Source: Photobacterium ganghwense (GTDB lineage Bacteria > Pseudomonadota > Gammaproteobacteria > Enterobacterales > Vibrionaceae). From it: 64,000 bases of DNA. The stretch is taken from the NCBI RefSeq assembly GCF_003025595.1, contig NZ_PYMI01000005.1:124001-188000 (forward strand), read 5' to 3'. Numbering within the stretch: position 1 is the first letter of the stretch; every line of letters begins with the position of its first letter. Below, piece after piece: positions 30,893 through 43,119 of this stretch. The notes below the pieces were generated by a model, which made no database searches, was not told the DNA's origin, and was given only the letters and a program-made list of their open reading frames with translations. The position numbers and the translations under genes are program-made.

Positions 30893-30959
30893 TAGCGCAC
30901 GCTCTTATAGTTCTACCAAGCCAAACAGAAAGCGGCGATGCCGTCCCATTTGGTTTCGC

Positions 30960-31712
30960 TTACTCTGGATCTGTAGTCCAGCCTACAGCAGCCCCGGTGT
31001 CATAGCGCAAGTCTACGTACTCGATGGCCTTTCCCTGCTGCTCTATCTCCGGGAACAAGGTAATGAAACGTTCCAGCCGCTCCATTCTTTCCTTGCGCCC
31101 TAATTCGAGCCTGATGCCGTTGGTTAACCACACGCGCCAGGCACGACGTTCGTTCAATACCAGCCTAGCAATTTCAAAGCCGGCTCGCTGTAATCTGGGT
31201 TGCATTTCATGCAACGCAGCCAATACCTGTCGGCTGCTGTCTTCCGGTCCGGATAGCGCGACAAACGCCTGTCCGGCCTGCTCTTTCGGGGCATAAAATA
31301 CGTCACCAGACGTATTCAGCAGAAACTCATCATCCCAAAAGGCCGCGGGCTCCTGTTCAACCAGATACACTTTCACCGTATCCGGCCACTGCTTGCGAAC
31401 TGCCGCTCTGGCTACCCAGGGCATGGCTTCCAGCGTATGCTGAATATCATCCACATCCTGCGTCATGAAGCTGCCCAGACTGTCAAGCTGGAGTATTCCG
31501 TTTCGGACATCATCCGGCGTCAGGTAATGCAGCTCCCCCTGAATAATGAGCTGCGATAATGGCAGCCGGTTGGCATCGGTCATCCAGTCTATTGCGGCAC
31601 TGAACAGCCAGACAATAAAGCTGATGACAAAAAGAAAAAAAGCCAACCCACCCCAGTGTTTTCTGGCCACAGGGGAAGGTAGCGGTATGCGATTTAAAAC
31701 CGTATCAGCCAT
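30960..31712 (-). CDS. ftsQ: Cell division protein FtsQ (DivIB)
   Basis: A 250-residue bitopic inner-membrane protein: short cytoplasmic N-terminus, one membrane segment (GLAFFLFVISFIVWLFSAAI), then a periplasmic POTRA domain (LPLSQLIIQGELHYLTPDDV) and a beta domain. It recruits FtsB-FtsL to the divisome. The unusual point is the upstream side: 274 bp separate it from murC where enterobacteria have ddlB, and a good promoter (31812-31840) lies there, so ftsQAZ can be transcribed apart from the mur genes. Confidence 0.95.
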   Translation of the reverse strand: MADTVLNRIPLPSPVARKHWGGLAFFLFVISFIVWLFSAAIDWMTDANRLPLSQLIIQGELHYLTPDDVRNGILQLDSLGSFMTQDVDDIQHTLEAMPWVARAAVRKQWPDTVKVYLVEQEPAAFWDDEFLLNTSGDVFYAPKEQAGQAFVALSGPEDSSRQVLAALHEMQPRLQRAGFEIARLVLNERRAWRVWLTNGIRLELGRKERMERLERFITLFPEIEQQGKAIEYVDLRYDTGAAVGWTTDPE

Positions 31713-31811
31713 ACATTCAAAACCCTAATAGCCGACATTTACCGGCAAGATACGGAACTGGCAGCCTAAACCGCTCTAAATCAGACCGCATCTTGCGAGC
31801 AAAGTTGACAG

Positions 31812-31840
31812 ATTATACCGAGCAAGCTCTGGCACTCCAA
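31812..31840 (-). promoter_or_regulatory. Sigma-70 promoter for ftsQ-ftsA-ftsZ
   Basis: On the minus strand TTGGAG, a 17-base spacer, and a perfect TATAAT. The predicted start is about 95 bases before the ftsQ ATG. It lies in the gap left by the absent ddlB. Confidence 0.7.
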
Positions 31841-31986
31841 CACTTGTCTCATGATTCCTTGCAATTACTGATAGCAATAAGACACTTAAGAGACCTATTG
31901 CACAGCTTTTTCCGGCAAACATCACGGCAAACATCACTGAACCTGATACTCAGGCAAGATTTACGCCAGACTTGCGCCTCCGCTGA

Positions 31987-33447
31987 CTACTTCTGACGCA
32001 TCATGTCAATATTCAGTTTCATTTCAGCAAGTTGGCGTGCAATTTTGCCAACATCACCGGCGCCTTGTGTCAGAACTAAATCATCATTTTGTAGAATGTT
32101 GGCCAACGCTGACGGCAATGCTTCACCGTTGGGCACAAAAATCGGATCAATTTTGCCGCGCCCGCGAATAGTGCGGCACAGAGAGCGCCCATCTGCTCCG
32201 GTAATCGGTGCTTCCCCGGCAGAATAGACATCCAGCATTACCAGAACATCAACCTGCTCCAGCACATTGGCGAAATCTTCATACAAGTCACGGGTACGGC
32301 TGTAACGGTGTGGCTGGAACACCATCACCAAGCGCTTATCCGCCCAACCGGCCCGCGCAGCTTTGATGGTGACATCCACTTCGCTCGGGTGATGACCATA
32401 ATCATCCACCAGCATGACGTTGCCGTTACCGGTTTCAAACTCACCCAAATGGTCGAAACGACGACCGGTGCCCTGGAATTCTACCAATGCACGAATGATG
32501 GCATCTTCTTCCACGCCTTCTTCACTGGCAACAGCCACTGCCGCCGTTGCATTCAGCGCATTGTGTTTCCCCGGAATATTCAGGGTAACTTTCAGTGTAG
32601 GCTTGCCTTTGCGCAGAATCGAGAAGTGGCCTTGCTGACCCGTTTGCGTGTAATCCACCAGGCGAACATCAGCATCTTCTGAGAAACCGTACGTGATCAC
32701 CGGACGGCCGACCCGCGGCAGCAGTTCACGAACCACAGGATCGTCAATGCACATCACAGCCAGCCCGTAGAACGGCAGATTATGCAGGAAATCAATAAAC
32801 GTCTGCTTCAGAACTTCAAAGTCACCACCATAGGTATCCATGTGGTCAGCTTCAATGTTCGTCACAACACAGACCATCGGCTGCAGGTGCAAGAAAGACG
32901 CGTCGCTTTCATCCGCCTCAGCAATCAGGTAACGGCTGCAACCCAAACGGGCATTGGTTCCTGCGCTTTTCACCAGACCGCCGTTGACGAACGTCGGATC
33001 CAGCCCCGCTTCGGAATAAATCTGAGTGACCAAGGCCGTCGTTGTGGTTTTGCCGTGCGTTCCCGCAATTGCAATCCCGTGGCGATAGCGCATCAGCTCG
33101 GCCAGCATTTCGGCACGGCGCACTACCGGAATACGCTGCTCACGGGCTGCAACTAACTCTGGATTGTCCTGACGGATTGCGGTCGACACCACCACCACAC
33201 TCGCGCCCTGAACATTTGATGCCTGATGACCAAAAAAGATCTCAGCACCCTTGCTGGTCAGCCGCTCTGTCACCGCATTCGGCGCCAGATCAGAACCACT
33301 GACCCGATAGCCTTCATTGACCAGTACTTCGGCGATTCCGCTCATTCCGGCGCCGCCGATACCAACAAAGTGAATACGCTCTACGCGGCGCATCTCTGGT
33401 ACCATGGTACGAATTTTAGCTAGCTGCTGGTTATCCAGTTTACTCAT
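31987..33447 (-). CDS. murC: UDP-N-acetylmuramate--L-alanine ligase
   Basis: A 486-residue Mur ligase adding L-alanine to UDP-MurNAc. It has an N-terminal Rossmann UDP-binding motif ([18 protein letters not shown]), the ATP loop [12 protein letters not shown] and the central [14 protein letters not shown] segments. ATG 33447 is used; a GTG codon immediately before it is in frame but gives no family residue. It lies 17 bases after murG. Confidence 0.97.
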   Translation of the reverse strand: MSKLDNQQLAKIRTMVPEMRRVERIHFVGIGGAGMSGIAEVLVNEGYRVSGSDLAPNAVTERLTSKGAEIFFGHQASNVQGASVVVVSTAIRQDNPELVAAREQRIPVVRRAEMLAELMRYRHGIAIAGTHGKTTTTALVTQIYSEAGLDPTFVNGGLVKSAGTNARLGCSRYLIAEADESDASFLHLQPMVCVVTNIEADHMDTYGGDFEVLKQTFIDFLHNLPFYGLAVMCIDDPVVRELLPRVGRPVITYGFSEDADVRLVDYTQTGQQGHFSILRKGKPTLKVTLNIPGKHNALNATAAVAVASEEGVEEDAIIRALVEFQGTGRRFDHLGEFETGNGNVMLVDDYGHHPSEVDVTIKAARAGWADKRLVMVFQPHRYSRTRDLYEDFANVLEQVDVLVMLDVYSAGEAPITGADGRSLCRTIRGRGKIDPIFVPNGEALPSALANILQNDDLVLTQGAGDVGKIARQLAEMKLNIDMMRQK

Positions 33448-33464
33448 CACTTTGTCTCGTCTTG

Positions 33465-34529
33465 TTATTGTTTTGCCAGCGATTTAATCACTTCTGCGAC
33501 ACGGACATCCGCGTCAAGAATCGCTGCATTCCGTGCCGCCTCGGCCATCGCCGTCAGCTGACTACGGTCTAGTTGTGCAATCTCATCAGCCAGCCCCTGA
33601 ACGGTCAGATCCGGCTGCTCAATCATTTTTGCGGCACCGCAGGCTACCAGATGGTCGGCATTCAGCGCCTGCTGGCGGTCCTTGTGCATGAACGGAATAA
33701 AGATAGCCCCCAGTCCCGCCGCTGACAGCTCAGAGACTGTCAGTGCACCGGAGCGGCATACCACCAAATCGGCCCAGGCGTAAGCTGCGGCCACATCATC
33801 AATAAACTCGGTTACTTTATGTGGCACCGTGGTGTTAGCTTCATAGGCCTCCTGGGTTTCGGCCTGCGCCCCTTTACCGGCCTGATGCCAGATAGTGACT
33901 TTATCACCCAGAATCCCTGCCACCTGAGGAAGAGTCTGATTCAGGATACGTGCCCCCTGACTTCCCCCCATCACCAGGATACGCACTGGCCCCTGGCGCT
34001 CCGCAAAACGTTCTGCCGGCGCTGGCAGCACCGTCACATCTTCGCGCACCGGGTTACCGACAACATCACGCCCTTTAAACGCTCCCGGGAACGCCTGTAG
34101 CACGCCACTGGCAATACGGGACAGCCACTGGTTTGTCAGCCCGGCCACGGCATTCTGCTCATGCAAAATCACCGGTACGCCCGACAGCCAGGCTGCCACG
34201 CCGCCTGGGCCACTCACGTACCCCCCCATGCCCAACACCGCATCCGGCTGCCAGGCTTTGATGTATTGTCTGGCCTGCAGAATCGCCCCGACGATTTTAA
34301 ACGGCGCCGACAGCAAACGCAGGATCCCTTGTCCGCGCAGGCCTTTGACTTTAATAAAATCGATATCAATACCGTGTTTCGGCACCAGATCCGCTTCCAT
34401 ACGATCCGCGGTACCCAGCCAGCGAATTTCCCAGCCTTCCTGTTGCAGCTTCTTGGCTACCGCCAGCCCGGGAAATACATGGCCACCGGTTCCGCCAGCC
34501 ATCACCAGCAAGCGTTTATTCTTGTTCAT
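33465..34529 (-). CDS. murG: UDP-GlcNAc:lipid I N-acetylglucosaminyltransferase
   Basis: A 354-residue GT28 glycosyltransferase that converts lipid I to lipid II on the inner face of the inner membrane. The N-terminal [19 protein letters not shown] loop and the C-terminal [19 protein letters not shown] donor site are family signatures. The frame extends 21 codons upstream inside ftsW, but ATG 34529 gives the usual [17 protein letters not shown] start; it overlaps the ftsW 3' end by 14 bases, indicating translational coupling. Confidence 0.97.
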   Translation of the reverse strand: MNKNKRLLVMAGGTGGHVFPGLAVAKKLQQEGWEIRWLGTADRMEADLVPKHGIDIDFIKVKGLRGQGILRLLSAPFKIVGAILQARQYIKAWQPDAVLGMGGYVSGPGGVAAWLSGVPVILHEQNAVAGLTNQWLSRIASGVLQAFPGAFKGRDVVGNPVREDVTVLPAPAERFAERQGPVRILVMGGSQGARILNQTLPQVAGILGDKVTIWHQAGKGAQAETQEAYEANTTVPHKVTEFIDDVAAAYAWADLVVCRSGALTVSELSAAGLGAIFIPFMHKDRQQALNADHLVACGAAKMIEQPDLTVQGLADEIAQLDRSQLTAMAEAARNAAILDADVRVAEVIKSLAKQ

Positions 34530-35724
34530 TCTCTGTATCTTCTTTTTCAGGATCCGGGGCATAACGGGCAGCCAGGCGCTGCTCAAAGTCAATCCGGATC
34601 AGGATGGCAACAGCGGTTGCCATAATAAATAGACTGGAGCCACCGTAACTGATCAGCGGCAGGGTCAGACCTTTGGTCGGTACCATACCGGCAGCAGCCC
34701 CCACGTTAACCAACGTCTGGAACGCAAACCAGAAGGCAAAACCAAACGCCAGGAAACCGCCAAACAGTTGCCCGGTCTGCAGACAACGGCGGCCAATGAT
34801 CAGTGATTTGAACACCAGAGCAAAAATCAGGAGCAGGACGACTGTCACGCCAATCAGGCCAACTTCTTCCGCCAGTACCGCAAATACGAAGTCCGTGTGA
34901 GCTTCCGGCAGGTATTCGAGCTTCTGAATGGAGTTCCCCAGCCCTTGTCCCAGCCAGTCACCGCGGCCAAACGCCATCAGTGACTGCGTCAGCTGGTAAC
35001 CACTGCCAAACGGGTCTTCCCACGGGTCAAGAAACGACGTTACCCGGCGCATCCGATAAGGTTCCAGCAGGATTAGCAGGCCGATGCCGCCAATCGCCAT
35101 CACCAGCATGGCAATGAACTGCCACAACTTGGCCCCGGCAATAAAGAGCATGCCAACTGTCGTAACAAACATCACGACGAAGGAGCCGAGGTCAGGCTGC
35201 GCCAGCAGCAGCACGCCCAGCACGCCCAGTACGACCAGCGGCTTTAGAAAGCCACGAAAGCTTTCACGTACCTGCTCATACTGACGAACCAGATAGCCGG
35301 ACAAAAACAGAAACAGAGACAGCTTGGCCACTTCGGCTGGCTGCAAATTAAAGATCCCGAGCGGGATCCAGCGGGAAGCACCATTGACCGAACGGCCAAT
35401 CAGCAACACAACCACCAGCAGCACCAACGAGGTGATCAGCATCGGTACGCTGTACTGCCGCCACTTTTCCAGCGGCACCATGACCACGAAGCCAGCGATC
35501 ACTAGAGCCCCGGCCAAAAAGAATGCATGGCGCAGGGCGAAATAAAACGGCATGTCCGTCAGGCGGGTCGCCACCGGCACCGAGGCGGAAGTCACCATCA
35601 CCAGACCGGTTACCATCAAAGAGAGCGCAATCCACACCAGCTGACGATCGTAACTGCTTTGTGCGGCCGGTCGGGTCAGCCAGTCAAACAGAGACTCCAC
35701 ACTGTCTCTCAGTACGCCCAGCAT
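34516..35724 (-). CDS. ftsW: SEDS-family peptidoglycan glycosyltransferase FtsW
   Basis: A 402-residue polytopic membrane protein (about ten helices) that polymerises lipid II into glycan strands at the septum together with FtsI. The conserved acidic position in the large periplasmic loop lies in the [26 protein letters not shown] region family, and the C-terminal [17 protein letters not shown] signature is present. The start codon shares one base with the murD stop. Confidence 0.96.
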   Translation of the reverse strand: MLGVLRDSVESLFDWLTRPAAQSSYDRQLVWIALSLMVTGLVMVTSASVPVATRLTDMPFYFALRHAFFLAGALVIAGFVVMVPLEKWRQYSVPMLITSLVLLVVVLLIGRSVNGASRWIPLGIFNLQPAEVAKLSLFLFLSGYLVRQYEQVRESFRGFLKPLVVLGVLGVLLLAQPDLGSFVVMFVTTVGMLFIAGAKLWQFIAMLVMAIGGIGLLILLEPYRMRRVTSFLDPWEDPFGSGYQLTQSLMAFGRGDWLGQGLGNSIQKLEYLPEAHTDFVFAVLAEEVGLIGVTVVLLLIFALVFKSLIIGRRCLQTGQLFGGFLAFGFAFWFAFQTLVNVGAAAGMVPTKGLTLPLISYGGSSLFIMATAVAILIRIDFEQRLAARYAPDPEKEDTENEQE

Positions 35725-37058
35725 TATCCGGCCCCACCGACCTGATGCTGTAGCTCACCGGCCAGTGCGGCAAACGCCTCACCGCGCGCCATGAAATTGG
35801 CAAACTGATCAAAGCTGGCGCAGGCAGGAGACAACAGCACCATATCGCCAGAGGCTGCTGAAGCGGCAGCCATTGTCATGGCCTGTGCCATCGTTTCAAC
35901 CTGCACCGCACCTGATACCTGCTCAGCCATCAGGTGGCCGTCGCGACCAAAGCAGTACAGCTGAACGTTCAGCGCCGCCAGTACGGGCGCCAGCTCAGAG
36001 AAATCCGCGCCTTTGCCATCCCCGCCCATCAGCAGATGCAACTTGCCCTGCAGGGTGAGACCACTCAGGGCCGCGACCGTGCTCGCCAAGTTAGTGGCTT
36101 TGGAGTCATTGACCCACTTCACGCCGTGCTGCTCGGCAACCAACTGGCAACGGTGTGCCAGTCCGGTATAACGACGCAGTGTTCGGCAGGCAGCGCCACG
36201 ATCGACGCCCAAGGCATCGGCCAGCGCCAGTGCCGCCAGACTGTTGGCGACATTGTGACGGCCCACCAGCGCAATCTCATCACTTGGCAGCACAGCATCA
36301 CCGTTCACCGCCAGCCACTCCCGGCCATCCAACTCGACCAGCCCGTATGGACCGGCATCCAGACCAAAGCTGGTCATCGGGCCAGCAAATTCCGGACGGG
36401 TTGCCAGATCATTGCGGTTATACACTGCCAGTTCGGCATGACGGAAGATACGCATTTTTGCCAGGCTGTAATCATCCAGCCCGGTGTAGCGATCCATATG
36501 ATCTTCAGAAAGGTTGAGGTAGACCGCGGCTTTGAGCGACAACGAAGCAGTAGTTTCGAGCTGGAAGCTGGACAGCTCCAGAACATAGACGTCATGATCT
36601 TCGGCCAGCATATCGAGCGCTGCAAAGCCGATGTTGCCTCCGACGCCGACATTCATACCGGCTTCCTTCGCCATTTCACCGACCAGACTGGTTACCGTAC
36701 TTTTGCCGTTAGAGCCGGTAATCCCAACCACCGGCTTGGTAACCGCCCGGGCAAACAGCTCAATGTCGCCGACAATGTCAATGCCGGCCTGTGCGGCCTG
36801 CACCAACTCCGGCGTTGCCAGGGCAATCCCCGGGCTGGCCACAATCAAATCGGCGGCCAGTAGCCAGTCCATCTGCCACTCACCACTGCACAGCGCAACG
36901 GTTGGTGGCAGTTGCTCTCGGCCCGGAGGCGTCTCCCGGGTATCAATCACTTTGATATCCAACGGCTGCGCCAATCGGCATAAGTGGTTCACAACCGACA
37001 AACCGGTCATCCCCAGGCCAATTACCACAACATTTTGTACGCCTTCCAAGCCTTTCAT
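35724..37058 (-). CDS. murD: UDP-N-acetylmuramoyl-L-alanine--D-glutamate ligase
   Basis: A 444-residue Mur ligase adding D-glutamate. N-terminal NAD-like fold [20 protein letters not shown] loop [13 protein letters not shown], and the [22 protein letters not shown] segment of the central/C-terminal domain are diagnostic. It begins directly after mraY (no spacer) and its stop overlaps the ftsW start by one base. Confidence 0.97.
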   Translation of the reverse strand: MKGLEGVQNVVVIGLGMTGLSVVNHLCRLAQPLDIKVIDTRETPPGREQLPPTVALCSGEWQMDWLLAADLIVASPGIALATPELVQAAQAGIDIVGDIELFARAVTKPVVGITGSNGKSTVTSLVGEMAKEAGMNVGVGGNIGFAALDMLAEDHDVYVLELSSFQLETTASLSLKAAVYLNLSEDHMDRYTGLDDYSLAKMRIFRHAELAVYNRNDLATRPEFAGPMTSFGLDAGPYGLVELDGREWLAVNGDAVLPSDEIALVGRHNVANSLAALALADALGVDRGAACRTLRRYTGLAHRCQLVAEQHGVKWVNDSKATNLASTVAALSGLTLQGKLHLLMGGDGKGADFSELAPVLAALNVQLYCFGRDGHLMAEQVSGAVQVETMAQAMTMAAASAASGDMVLLSPACASFDQFANFMARGEAFAALAGELQHQVGGAG

Positions 37059-38141
37059 TTATCGTACCTTCAGTGTTGCCAGCGCGATCAGAACCAGCAT
37101 CAGGGTGATGATCCAGAAACGGACGATCACTCGCGGCTCCGGCCAGCCTTTCAATTCATAATGGTGGTGAATCGGGGCCATGCGGAAAATACGCTGGCCA
37201 CGCAGTTTGTACGAGCCCACCTGGAGGATCACCGAAACGGTCTCCATCACGAACACACCGCCCATCAATACCAGCAGCAGTTCCTGACGCACCAGCACCG
37301 CAATTGTACCCAGCGCACCGCCCAGTGCCAGAGAGCCGACATCGCCCATAAAGACCTGTGCCGGGTAGGTGTTGAACCACAAAAAGCCCAGTCCGGCTCC
37401 GACTATCGCAGTACAGACGACCACCAGTTCACTAGCATCTTTCAGGTAAGGAATATGCAGATAGTTCGCGAAATTCACGTTGCCGGTTGCCCAAGCGATA
37501 AACGCCATGCCGCTGGCCACCATAACCGTTGGCATAATAGCCAGGCCGTCCAGACCATCGGTCAGGTTAACGGCATTACTGGTACCGACAATCACAAAAT
37601 AGGTAAAGACGATATAGAACAGCCCCAATTGTGGCATCACGTCTTTGAGGAATGGCACCACCAGCTGAGTCGCCACCGTGTCTTTACCGTGTACATACAA
37701 GGCAAACGCCACACCCAGCGCGATCACTGACTGCCAGAAGTATTTCCAGCGGGCGATCAGACCGTCTGTATTCTTGCGTACCACTTTGCGGTAGTCATCC
37801 ACAAAGCCAACAGCCCCGTAGCCCAGCATGACCGTCAGCACGGCCCAGACATACGGGTTGCTCAGATCCGTCCACAGCAGTACTGTGATCGTAATCGCGG
37901 CCAGGATCATGATCCCGCCCATAGTCGGCGTACCACGCTTGCTAAAGTGAGACTCCGGACCGTCGTGGCGAACCACCTGACCAATTTGCAGCATCTGCAG
38001 ACGGGCAATCAGACGTGGCCCCATCCACAGCGAAATCACCAGAGCCGTCAGGATGCTAATGATGGCCCGGAACGTCAGGTATTCAAATAGTCGAAAAAAT
38101 GGAAACGTGGGTTCTAGTAATTCGGCTAACCAGTAAATCAT
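37059..38141 (-). CDS. mraY: Phospho-N-acetylmuramoyl-pentapeptide-transferase
   Basis: A 360-residue integral membrane enzyme with ten helices that makes lipid I from UDP-MurNAc-pentapeptide and undecaprenyl phosphate. Signature segments are [16 protein letters not shown], the Asp-rich [22 protein letters not shown] and the C-terminal [12 protein letters not shown]. Its ATG overlaps the murF stop by four bases (ATGA) and it abuts murD. Confidence 0.97.
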   Translation of the reverse strand: MIYWLAELLEPTFPFFRLFEYLTFRAIISILTALVISLWMGPRLIARLQMLQIGQVVRHDGPESHFSKRGTPTMGGIMILAAITITVLLWTDLSNPYVWAVLTVMLGYGAVGFVDDYRKVVRKNTDGLIARWKYFWQSVIALGVAFALYVHGKDTVATQLVVPFLKDVMPQLGLFYIVFTYFVIVGTSNAVNLTDGLDGLAIMPTVMVASGMAFIAWATGNVNFANYLHIPYLKDASELVVVCTAIVGAGLGFLWFNTYPAQVFMGDVGSLALGGALGTIAVLVRQELLLVLMGGVFVMETVSVILQVGSYKLRGQRIFRMAPIHHHYELKGWPEPRVIVRFWIITLMLVLIALATLKVR

Positions 38142-39526
38142 TCTTTGTTGTCCTGCAGTGCGACAATTACCTCTTCCATGCGGGAGCTGCGAGCCCCTTT
38201 CGCCAGCACTGTCACTTGGATGTTATCGTCATTGAGCAATGGTTCGAGTTGCTGTTTCAGCGCCTCAATCAATGCTGTCTTGTTATTAAAATGTTTGCCG
38301 CCGTTGAGAGAGCTCACGACTTCACTGGCAACGCCGAAGGTCAGCACCTGATCCAGTGCTTTGCCTTGCGCATACTCACCCACTTCCCGGTGCAGAGCAG
38401 CGCTGTCATCACCCAGCTCAGCCATATCCCCCAGTACAAACCAGCGCTGTCCGGCAAAACCGGCCAGCAGGTCAATCGCCGCCTTCACTGAGGCCACACT
38501 GGCATTGTAGGTATCATCAATCAGCCGCAGATTGGTTCGCGGCTCGGTGATATCCACCCGGCCTTTGACGTTTGCCACCTGGCCGAGTCCGGCCTGAACC
38601 TGTGCAGGCGTGGCACCCAGCGCCATGGCCAGCGCCGCGGCGGCGAGAGCATTGGCAACGTTATGCTCCCCTGCCAGCGTCAGCGACACCGGGAACTCCC
38701 CGGCGGGGGTGCGCATTGTAAAACAAGCACGCCCCAAATTGTTAATATTTATATCAGTGGCGTGATAGTCCGCATCCTCTCGGGTTGCAGAGAAAGTCAT
38801 CACCGGATGCCCGTCCAGAAGCGGCTGCCACAATGTACGATCGTTGGAGTCCAGGTTAATGATGGCAGTACCGGCTTCACCGGTTGCCAGCCCCTGGAAA
38901 ATCTCCCCCTTGGCTTTGGCCACGCCCTGCAGCGAGCCGAACCCTTCCAGATGCGCTGCGGCCAGATTGTTAATCAGCGCGACCTGCGGTTTCACCAAAT
39001 CAGTGGTGTAGGCAATCTCACCCTGATGGTTTGCACCCAGTTCAATGACCGCATATTCATGCTGAGGTTCCAAACGCAATAAGGTCAGGGGGACGCCGAT
39101 GTCATTATTAAAATTGCCACTGGTCGCCAGCACCTTGCCTTTTTCCGCCAGAATGGCTGCCGTCATCTCTTTCACGGTGGTTTTCCCACAGCTGCCGGTC
39201 AGGGCCACAGTCTGTAACCCGTACTCGCGCTCCATCAGGGCTTTGAGCCAGGCGCCCAGCTGGCCCAGTGCCGCATGTGTGTCTGCCACAATCAGCTGAG
39301 GCAAGGCAATCGGTAAGTGTTTGCTTACCAGCAATGCCTTAGCCCCTTGTTCACAAGCATTCTGCGCAAAATCATGAGCGTCAAAACGTTCGCCAATCAG
39401 GGCGACAAACAAGGTGTCTGCCCCGATTTGGCGGGTATCGGTCGACACCGCACTGATAACCATATCCTCACCGACCAGCTCAGCATCGAGCACTTCAGCC
39501 AGCTGGGAAAGTTGAACATTTATCAT
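38138..39526 (-). CDS. murF: UDP-N-acetylmuramoyl-tripeptide--D-alanyl-D-alanine ligase
   Basis: A 462-residue Mur ligase adding D-Ala-D-Ala. ATP loop [23 protein letters not shown] and the [15 protein letters not shown] segment are typical of MurF. Overlaps of four bases with murE upstream and mraY downstream indicate coupled translation. Because ddlB is absent from this cluster, its D-Ala-D-Ala must come from a ligase elsewhere. Confidence 0.97.
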   Translation of the reverse strand: MINVQLSQLAEVLDAELVGEDMVISAVSTDTRQIGADTLFVALIGERFDAHDFAQNACEQGAKALLVSKHLPIALPQLIVADTHAALGQLGAWLKALMEREYGLQTVALTGSCGKTTVKEMTAAILAEKGKVLATSGNFNNDIGVPLTLLRLEPQHEYAVIELGANHQGEIAYTTDLVKPQVALINNLAAAHLEGFGSLQGVAKAKGEIFQGLATGEAGTAIINLDSNDRTLWQPLLDGHPVMTFSATREDADYHATDININNLGRACFTMRTPAGEFPVSLTLAGEHNVANALAAAALAMALGATPAQVQAGLGQVANVKGRVDITEPRTNLRLIDDTYNASVASVKAAIDLLAGFAGQRWFVLGDMAELGDDSAALHREVGEYAQGKALDQVLTFGVASEVVSSLNGGKHFNNKTALIEALKQQLEPLLNDDNIQVTVLAKGARSSRMEEVIVALQDNKE

Positions 39527-41034
39527 GCGTGTGCCTCCAGTAACGCCTGTACGGTTTCACGGTCAGAGTAATGAATCGTCCGATCCGCAAGAATCTGGTA
39601 ATCTTCGTGGCCTTTTCCCGCCACCAGAATGATGTCGTCAGCCCCGGCTTGGGTAAGTGCCCACTCACAGGCAGCACGGCGGTCATGAACCACTGTCGCC
39701 TGCGCTGGCTGTGCCAGCCCGGCCAGCATGTCTTCCACGATTTGTACCGGCGATTCAGAGCGCGGATTATCGTCAGTCAACACAATCCGATCAGCCATCT
39801 TCTCCGCCACAGCGGCCATCATTGGACGCTTGCCGCTGTCGCGATCGCCGCCACAGCCGAAAATACACCACAAGCGGCCTTCACAGTGTACGCGCAGTGC
39901 CTGCAGCGCTTTTTCCAGCGCATCGGGGGTGTGAGCATAATCAACAACCATCATAGGTTTGTCAGCCGCTTGAAAAACTTCCATCCGCCCGGTCACGGCA
40001 CGCAATTGCGGTGCGGCAGCCAGCAGCGCAGCTTTATCACGCCCGGTCGCCAGCAACGTGGCCAGTGCCAGCATCAGGTTCATCACATTGAACGCCCCGA
40101 CCAGCGGAGCCTCAAACTGTCCGGCTCCCCAGCTGGAGTCAAACGCAATCTTAACGCCCTGGGTGCTGTACGCCACCTCATCCAGCCACAGTTTAGGGCC
40201 AGAATGTTCCGCCACACCGGCAGCATCAGTGGCCACGGCAACAGCATCAGGCAATCCTGCCAGCCACTGACGGCCTACCTCATCGTCAGCGTTAATGACC
40301 GCAACCCCGCTGTGGTGCTCAGTAAAGAGGGTCTGCTTCGCCGCCGCATAGCTTGCCATGTCACCGTGGTAATCCAGGTGATCCCGGCTCAGATTGGTAA
40401 AAATGCTGGCCGCAAACTGCAGCGCCTTCACCCGCCCCTGAACCAAACCGTGTGAGGACACTTCCATCGCCACATAATCTGCGCCCTGACGGTGCATCGT
40501 CGCCAGCTCACAAGGAATGTCCAGCGCGCTGCCCGTGGTATTGGCGGCTGGCTGAATGTTCGCCAGCAGCCCGTTACCGGTGGTTCCCATCACGCCACTG
40601 GTGTGGCCCAGTAACTGTGCCCACTGCGCCAGTAACTGGCTGATGGTGGTTTTCCCGTTGGTTCCGGTCACCGCGATCAGCTCCAGAGCCTGATCCGGCG
40701 CGCCGTAAAACTGCTTGGCAATCGCCGACAGCTTCTGGCCCAGCTCCGGCAGCGCAATAACCGCCACCTCATCCTGCCAGCACAGTGCCGGTTTACCATC
40801 GTCGGCTTCGGCCAGCACTGCCGCAGCGCCGGATTCAATGGCCGACGAGATAAAGCGCCGACCATCCACCTGGTGTCCGTTGACCGCGACAAAAAGATCA
40901 CCGGCCTGAACCTTGCGGCTGTCCAGAGTCATTCCCGTGACCGTCAACGCCGCCAGGCGATCCGGTAACGAGAGGGCATCACGCCACGGCGCAACCAAGG
41001 CGCCAACTGAAGTATTCTGATTAAGTTCCGGCAT
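39523..41034 (-). CDS. murE: UDP-MurNAc-L-Ala-D-Glu:meso-2,6-diaminopimelate ligase
   Basis: A 503-residue Mur ligase. ATP loop [13 protein letters not shown] is near residue 120, and the DNPRSE motif that selects meso-diaminopimelate over lysine is clear near residue 418, so the wall is DAP-type as expected for a Gram-negative. The start overlaps the end of ftsI by 14 bases; the stop overlaps the murF start by four. Confidence 0.97.
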   Translation of the reverse strand: MPELNQNTSVGALVAPWRDALSLPDRLAALTVTGMTLDSRKVQAGDLFVAVNGHQVDGRRFISSAIESGAAAVLAEADDGKPALCWQDEVAVIALPELGQKLSAIAKQFYGAPDQALELIAVTGTNGKTTISQLLAQWAQLLGHTSGVMGTTGNGLLANIQPAANTTGSALDIPCELATMHRQGADYVAMEVSSHGLVQGRVKALQFAASIFTNLSRDHLDYHGDMASYAAAKQTLFTEHHSGVAVINADDEVGRQWLAGLPDAVAVATDAAGVAEHSGPKLWLDEVAYSTQGVKIAFDSSWGAGQFEAPLVGAFNVMNLMLALATLLATGRDKAALLAAAPQLRAVTGRMEVFQAADKPMMVVDYAHTPDALEKALQALRVHCEGRLWCIFGCGGDRDSGKRPMMAAVAEKMADRIVLTDDNPRSESPVQIVEDMLAGLAQPAQATVVHDRRAACEWALTQAGADDIILVAGKGHEDYQILADRTIHYSDRETVQALLEAHA

Positions 41035-42799
41035 GCGTTTTGCCCCTGTGACTTACTACTTTTAATTCTTCTCGGGTTCCCGCGTCAGGCGGGATATTCA
41101 AAATTTGCAGGGCGCTTTCCATCACTTCCGCGAAAATCGGTGCGGCGACCAGACCGCCATAGTATTTGTCGCCCTGGGGCTCGTTAACCACCACAACCAT
41201 CGCCAGACGCGGGTTGCTGATCGGCGCCAGGCCGGCTGTCATTGCGATGTATTCATCACTGTATCCGCCCGCCACGGCTTTTTTCGCCGTACCGGTTTTT
41301 GCCCCAACCCGATAGCCGGGCACACCCGCGCGGAAGGCACTACCACCTTTCTGCGTAACGGTTTCCAGCATATTGAGCAGCTTGCGGGTGTTTTCCACCG
41401 AGGCAACCTGACGCCCCGGGATCACCTGCTCAGTCTTCAGGATTGACAGCGGACGGTTGACCCCCATCCCTCCAAGAGTGGCATACGCCCGCAGCAACTG
41501 GATCGGGGTCGTCGAAATGCCGTAGCCAAATGACAGAGTGGCACGTTCGAAATCAGACCAGCGGCGGCGGTCAGGGAAAAAGCCCTGCGCTTCGCCAATC
41601 AGGTTGATGCCGGAAGCATCCCCCAGCCCGACTCCGCTGTACATGCCCAGCACCGCATCCACCGGCATCGCCAGCGACAGTTTACTGACGCCGATGTTAC
41701 TGGACTTTTTCAGGATTTGCGCCAGATCCGCCTTACCGACCTGAGACACATCACGCACCCGGCTACCCCCGATTTGCATCAGGCCGTTGCCGGTGTCGAT
41801 TATTGTATTTTCATCCGCCACCCCATTTTCCAGGGCGGCCAGAACCACAAAGGGCTTAATTGTTGAACCCGGCTCCATCGCATCGGTTATGGAGCGGTTA
41901 CGCATTCGGAAGCTTTGCAGCTGATCGCGATTATTCGGGTTATAAGACGGGGCATTCACCATCGCCAAAATTTCCCCGGTCCGGACATCCGCCATAATGA
42001 CAGTGGCTGAGGTCGCCTGATAATCCGCAACGGCCTGCTTCACGGCACGATAGGCCACCGCCTGCAGGCGCTGATCAATGCTCAAACTCAGCGGTTTACC
42101 CGGTTCACGCTGTTTCAGAGAGATATTTTCCACCACCCGGCCGTAACGGTCTTTACGCACGGTGCGCCGTCCCGGCTCACCGGTCAGCCAGCCGTCGTAG
42201 GTACGCTCAACCCCTTCCAGGCCATGACTATCGATACCGGTCACCCCGATCAGGTGCGCGCTGACTTCGCCGGAAGGATAAAAGCGACGGGATTCGTCTT
42301 TCAGGCCAATGCCTGGCAGTTTAAGTTTATTGACATATGCCGCCATGGCCGGACTGACCTGACGCTGAAGGTAGATAAAACGGCGGGATTGATTTTGCTC
42401 CAGGCGATTGAGCAGCGCTTTACGATCGAGCCCCAACACATCCGCCAGCGCGTGCCAGCGATCCACCTGAGCCAGGCCACCGTTTTTGAAAATCTGAACC
42501 GGATCGGCCCACACCGCCTGAACCGGCACACTGACCGCCAGCGGTTCACCGTTGCGATCCGAAATAATGCCTCGGGCTGACGGCAGTGCCTTCACTCGCA
42601 GTGAGCGCATGTCGCCTTCCTGGATCAGCTTGCCGGGATCCAGGACCTGAATATAAGCGGCACGGGCAATCAGTGCCCCGAGCGCCAGTACTACAAAGCC
42701 GCAAATAACGCCAAAGCGCCACGGAATAAAAGCCGGTGGCGCTTTTTGTCGACGTTGATTGGGCGTATTATCGCGCTTGATATTCTTCATCAACTTCAT
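41021..42799 (-). CDS. ftsI: Division-specific peptidoglycan transpeptidase FtsI (PBP3)
   Basis: A 592-residue class B penicillin-binding protein. A cytoplasmic N-terminus rich in basic residues precedes one membrane helix (about 31-48, [20 protein letters not shown]). The pedestal domain follows, then the transpeptidase with S312-T-I-K, S366-S-N and K501-T-G motifs all intact. It crosslinks septal wall with FtsW. Overlap of four bases with ftsL and 14 with murE places it in the coupled block. Confidence 0.97.
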   Translation of the reverse strand: MKLMKNIKRDNTPNQRRQKAPPAFIPWRFGVICGFVVLALGALIARAAYIQVLDPGKLIQEGDMRSLRVKALPSARGIISDRNGEPLAVSVPVQAVWADPVQIFKNGGLAQVDRWHALADVLGLDRKALLNRLEQNQSRRFIYLQRQVSPAMAAYVNKLKLPGIGLKDESRRFYPSGEVSAHLIGVTGIDSHGLEGVERTYDGWLTGEPGRRTVRKDRYGRVVENISLKQREPGKPLSLSIDQRLQAVAYRAVKQAVADYQATSATVIMADVRTGEILAMVNAPSYNPNNRDQLQSFRMRNRSITDAMEPGSTIKPFVVLAALENGVADENTIIDTGNGLMQIGGSRVRDVSQVGKADLAQILKKSSNIGVSKLSLAMPVDAVLGMYSGVGLGDASGINLIGEAQGFFPDRRRWSDFERATLSFGYGISTTPIQLLRAYATLGGMGVNRPLSILKTEQVIPGRQVASVENTRKLLNMLETVTQKGGSAFRAGVPGYRVGAKTGTAKKAVAGGYSDEYIAMTAGLAPISNPRLAMVVVVNEPQGDKYYGGLVAAPIFAEVMESALQILNIPPDAGTREELKVVSHRGKTHAGT

Positions 42800-43119
42800 T
42801 CGTGAACAATGACTTCGTTATCACGGGATGGGCGTTTCATTTCCATGTCCTTTTCAGCCAGCCGTTCAATCCGGCTGTGTTCGGCAAGGGAGTTCTCCTC
42901 CAGGATCTGGTTACGCCATTCAATATCCAGCTGATCACGCTCGATCAACAGTTGTTCCTGTTCGGCAATTAACTGACGGGAATGATGGGTGATCAGAACA
43001 ACCCCCAATGCAGAAATCAGCACCAGAACCAGCAGGAACAGCGGAAACCGTCCTACAGAGAGTAAGTCCCGCCCAATCAGGCGGGCCAGATTGTCTGTCG
43101 GTTCCGGCGCAGACTTCAT
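42796..43119 (-). CDS. ftsL: Cell division protein FtsL
   Basis: A 107-residue bitopic protein: short cytoplasmic part, one membrane segment ([19 protein letters not shown], about 28-47) and a periplasmic coiled coil with heptad-like spacing. It forms the FtsQBL complex that activates FtsWI. Assignment rests on topology and position between rsmH and ftsI more than on sequence, as the family is poorly conserved. Confidence 0.92.
   Translation of the reverse strand: MKSAPEPTDNLARLIGRDLLSVGRFPLFLLVLVLISALGVVLITHHSRQLIAEQEQLLIERDQLDIEWRNQILEENSLAEHSRIERLAEKDMEMKRPSRDNEVIVHE

Noticed and set aside
31793-31996. Short plus-strand frame in the murC-ftsQ gap
   Set aside because: It runs antisense across the ftsQ promoter, has no start signal and no resemblance to Ddl.
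35934-36863. Open frame of about 300 codons antisense to murD
   Set aside because: Same reason: murD is certain and no family resemblance is seen on the other strand.
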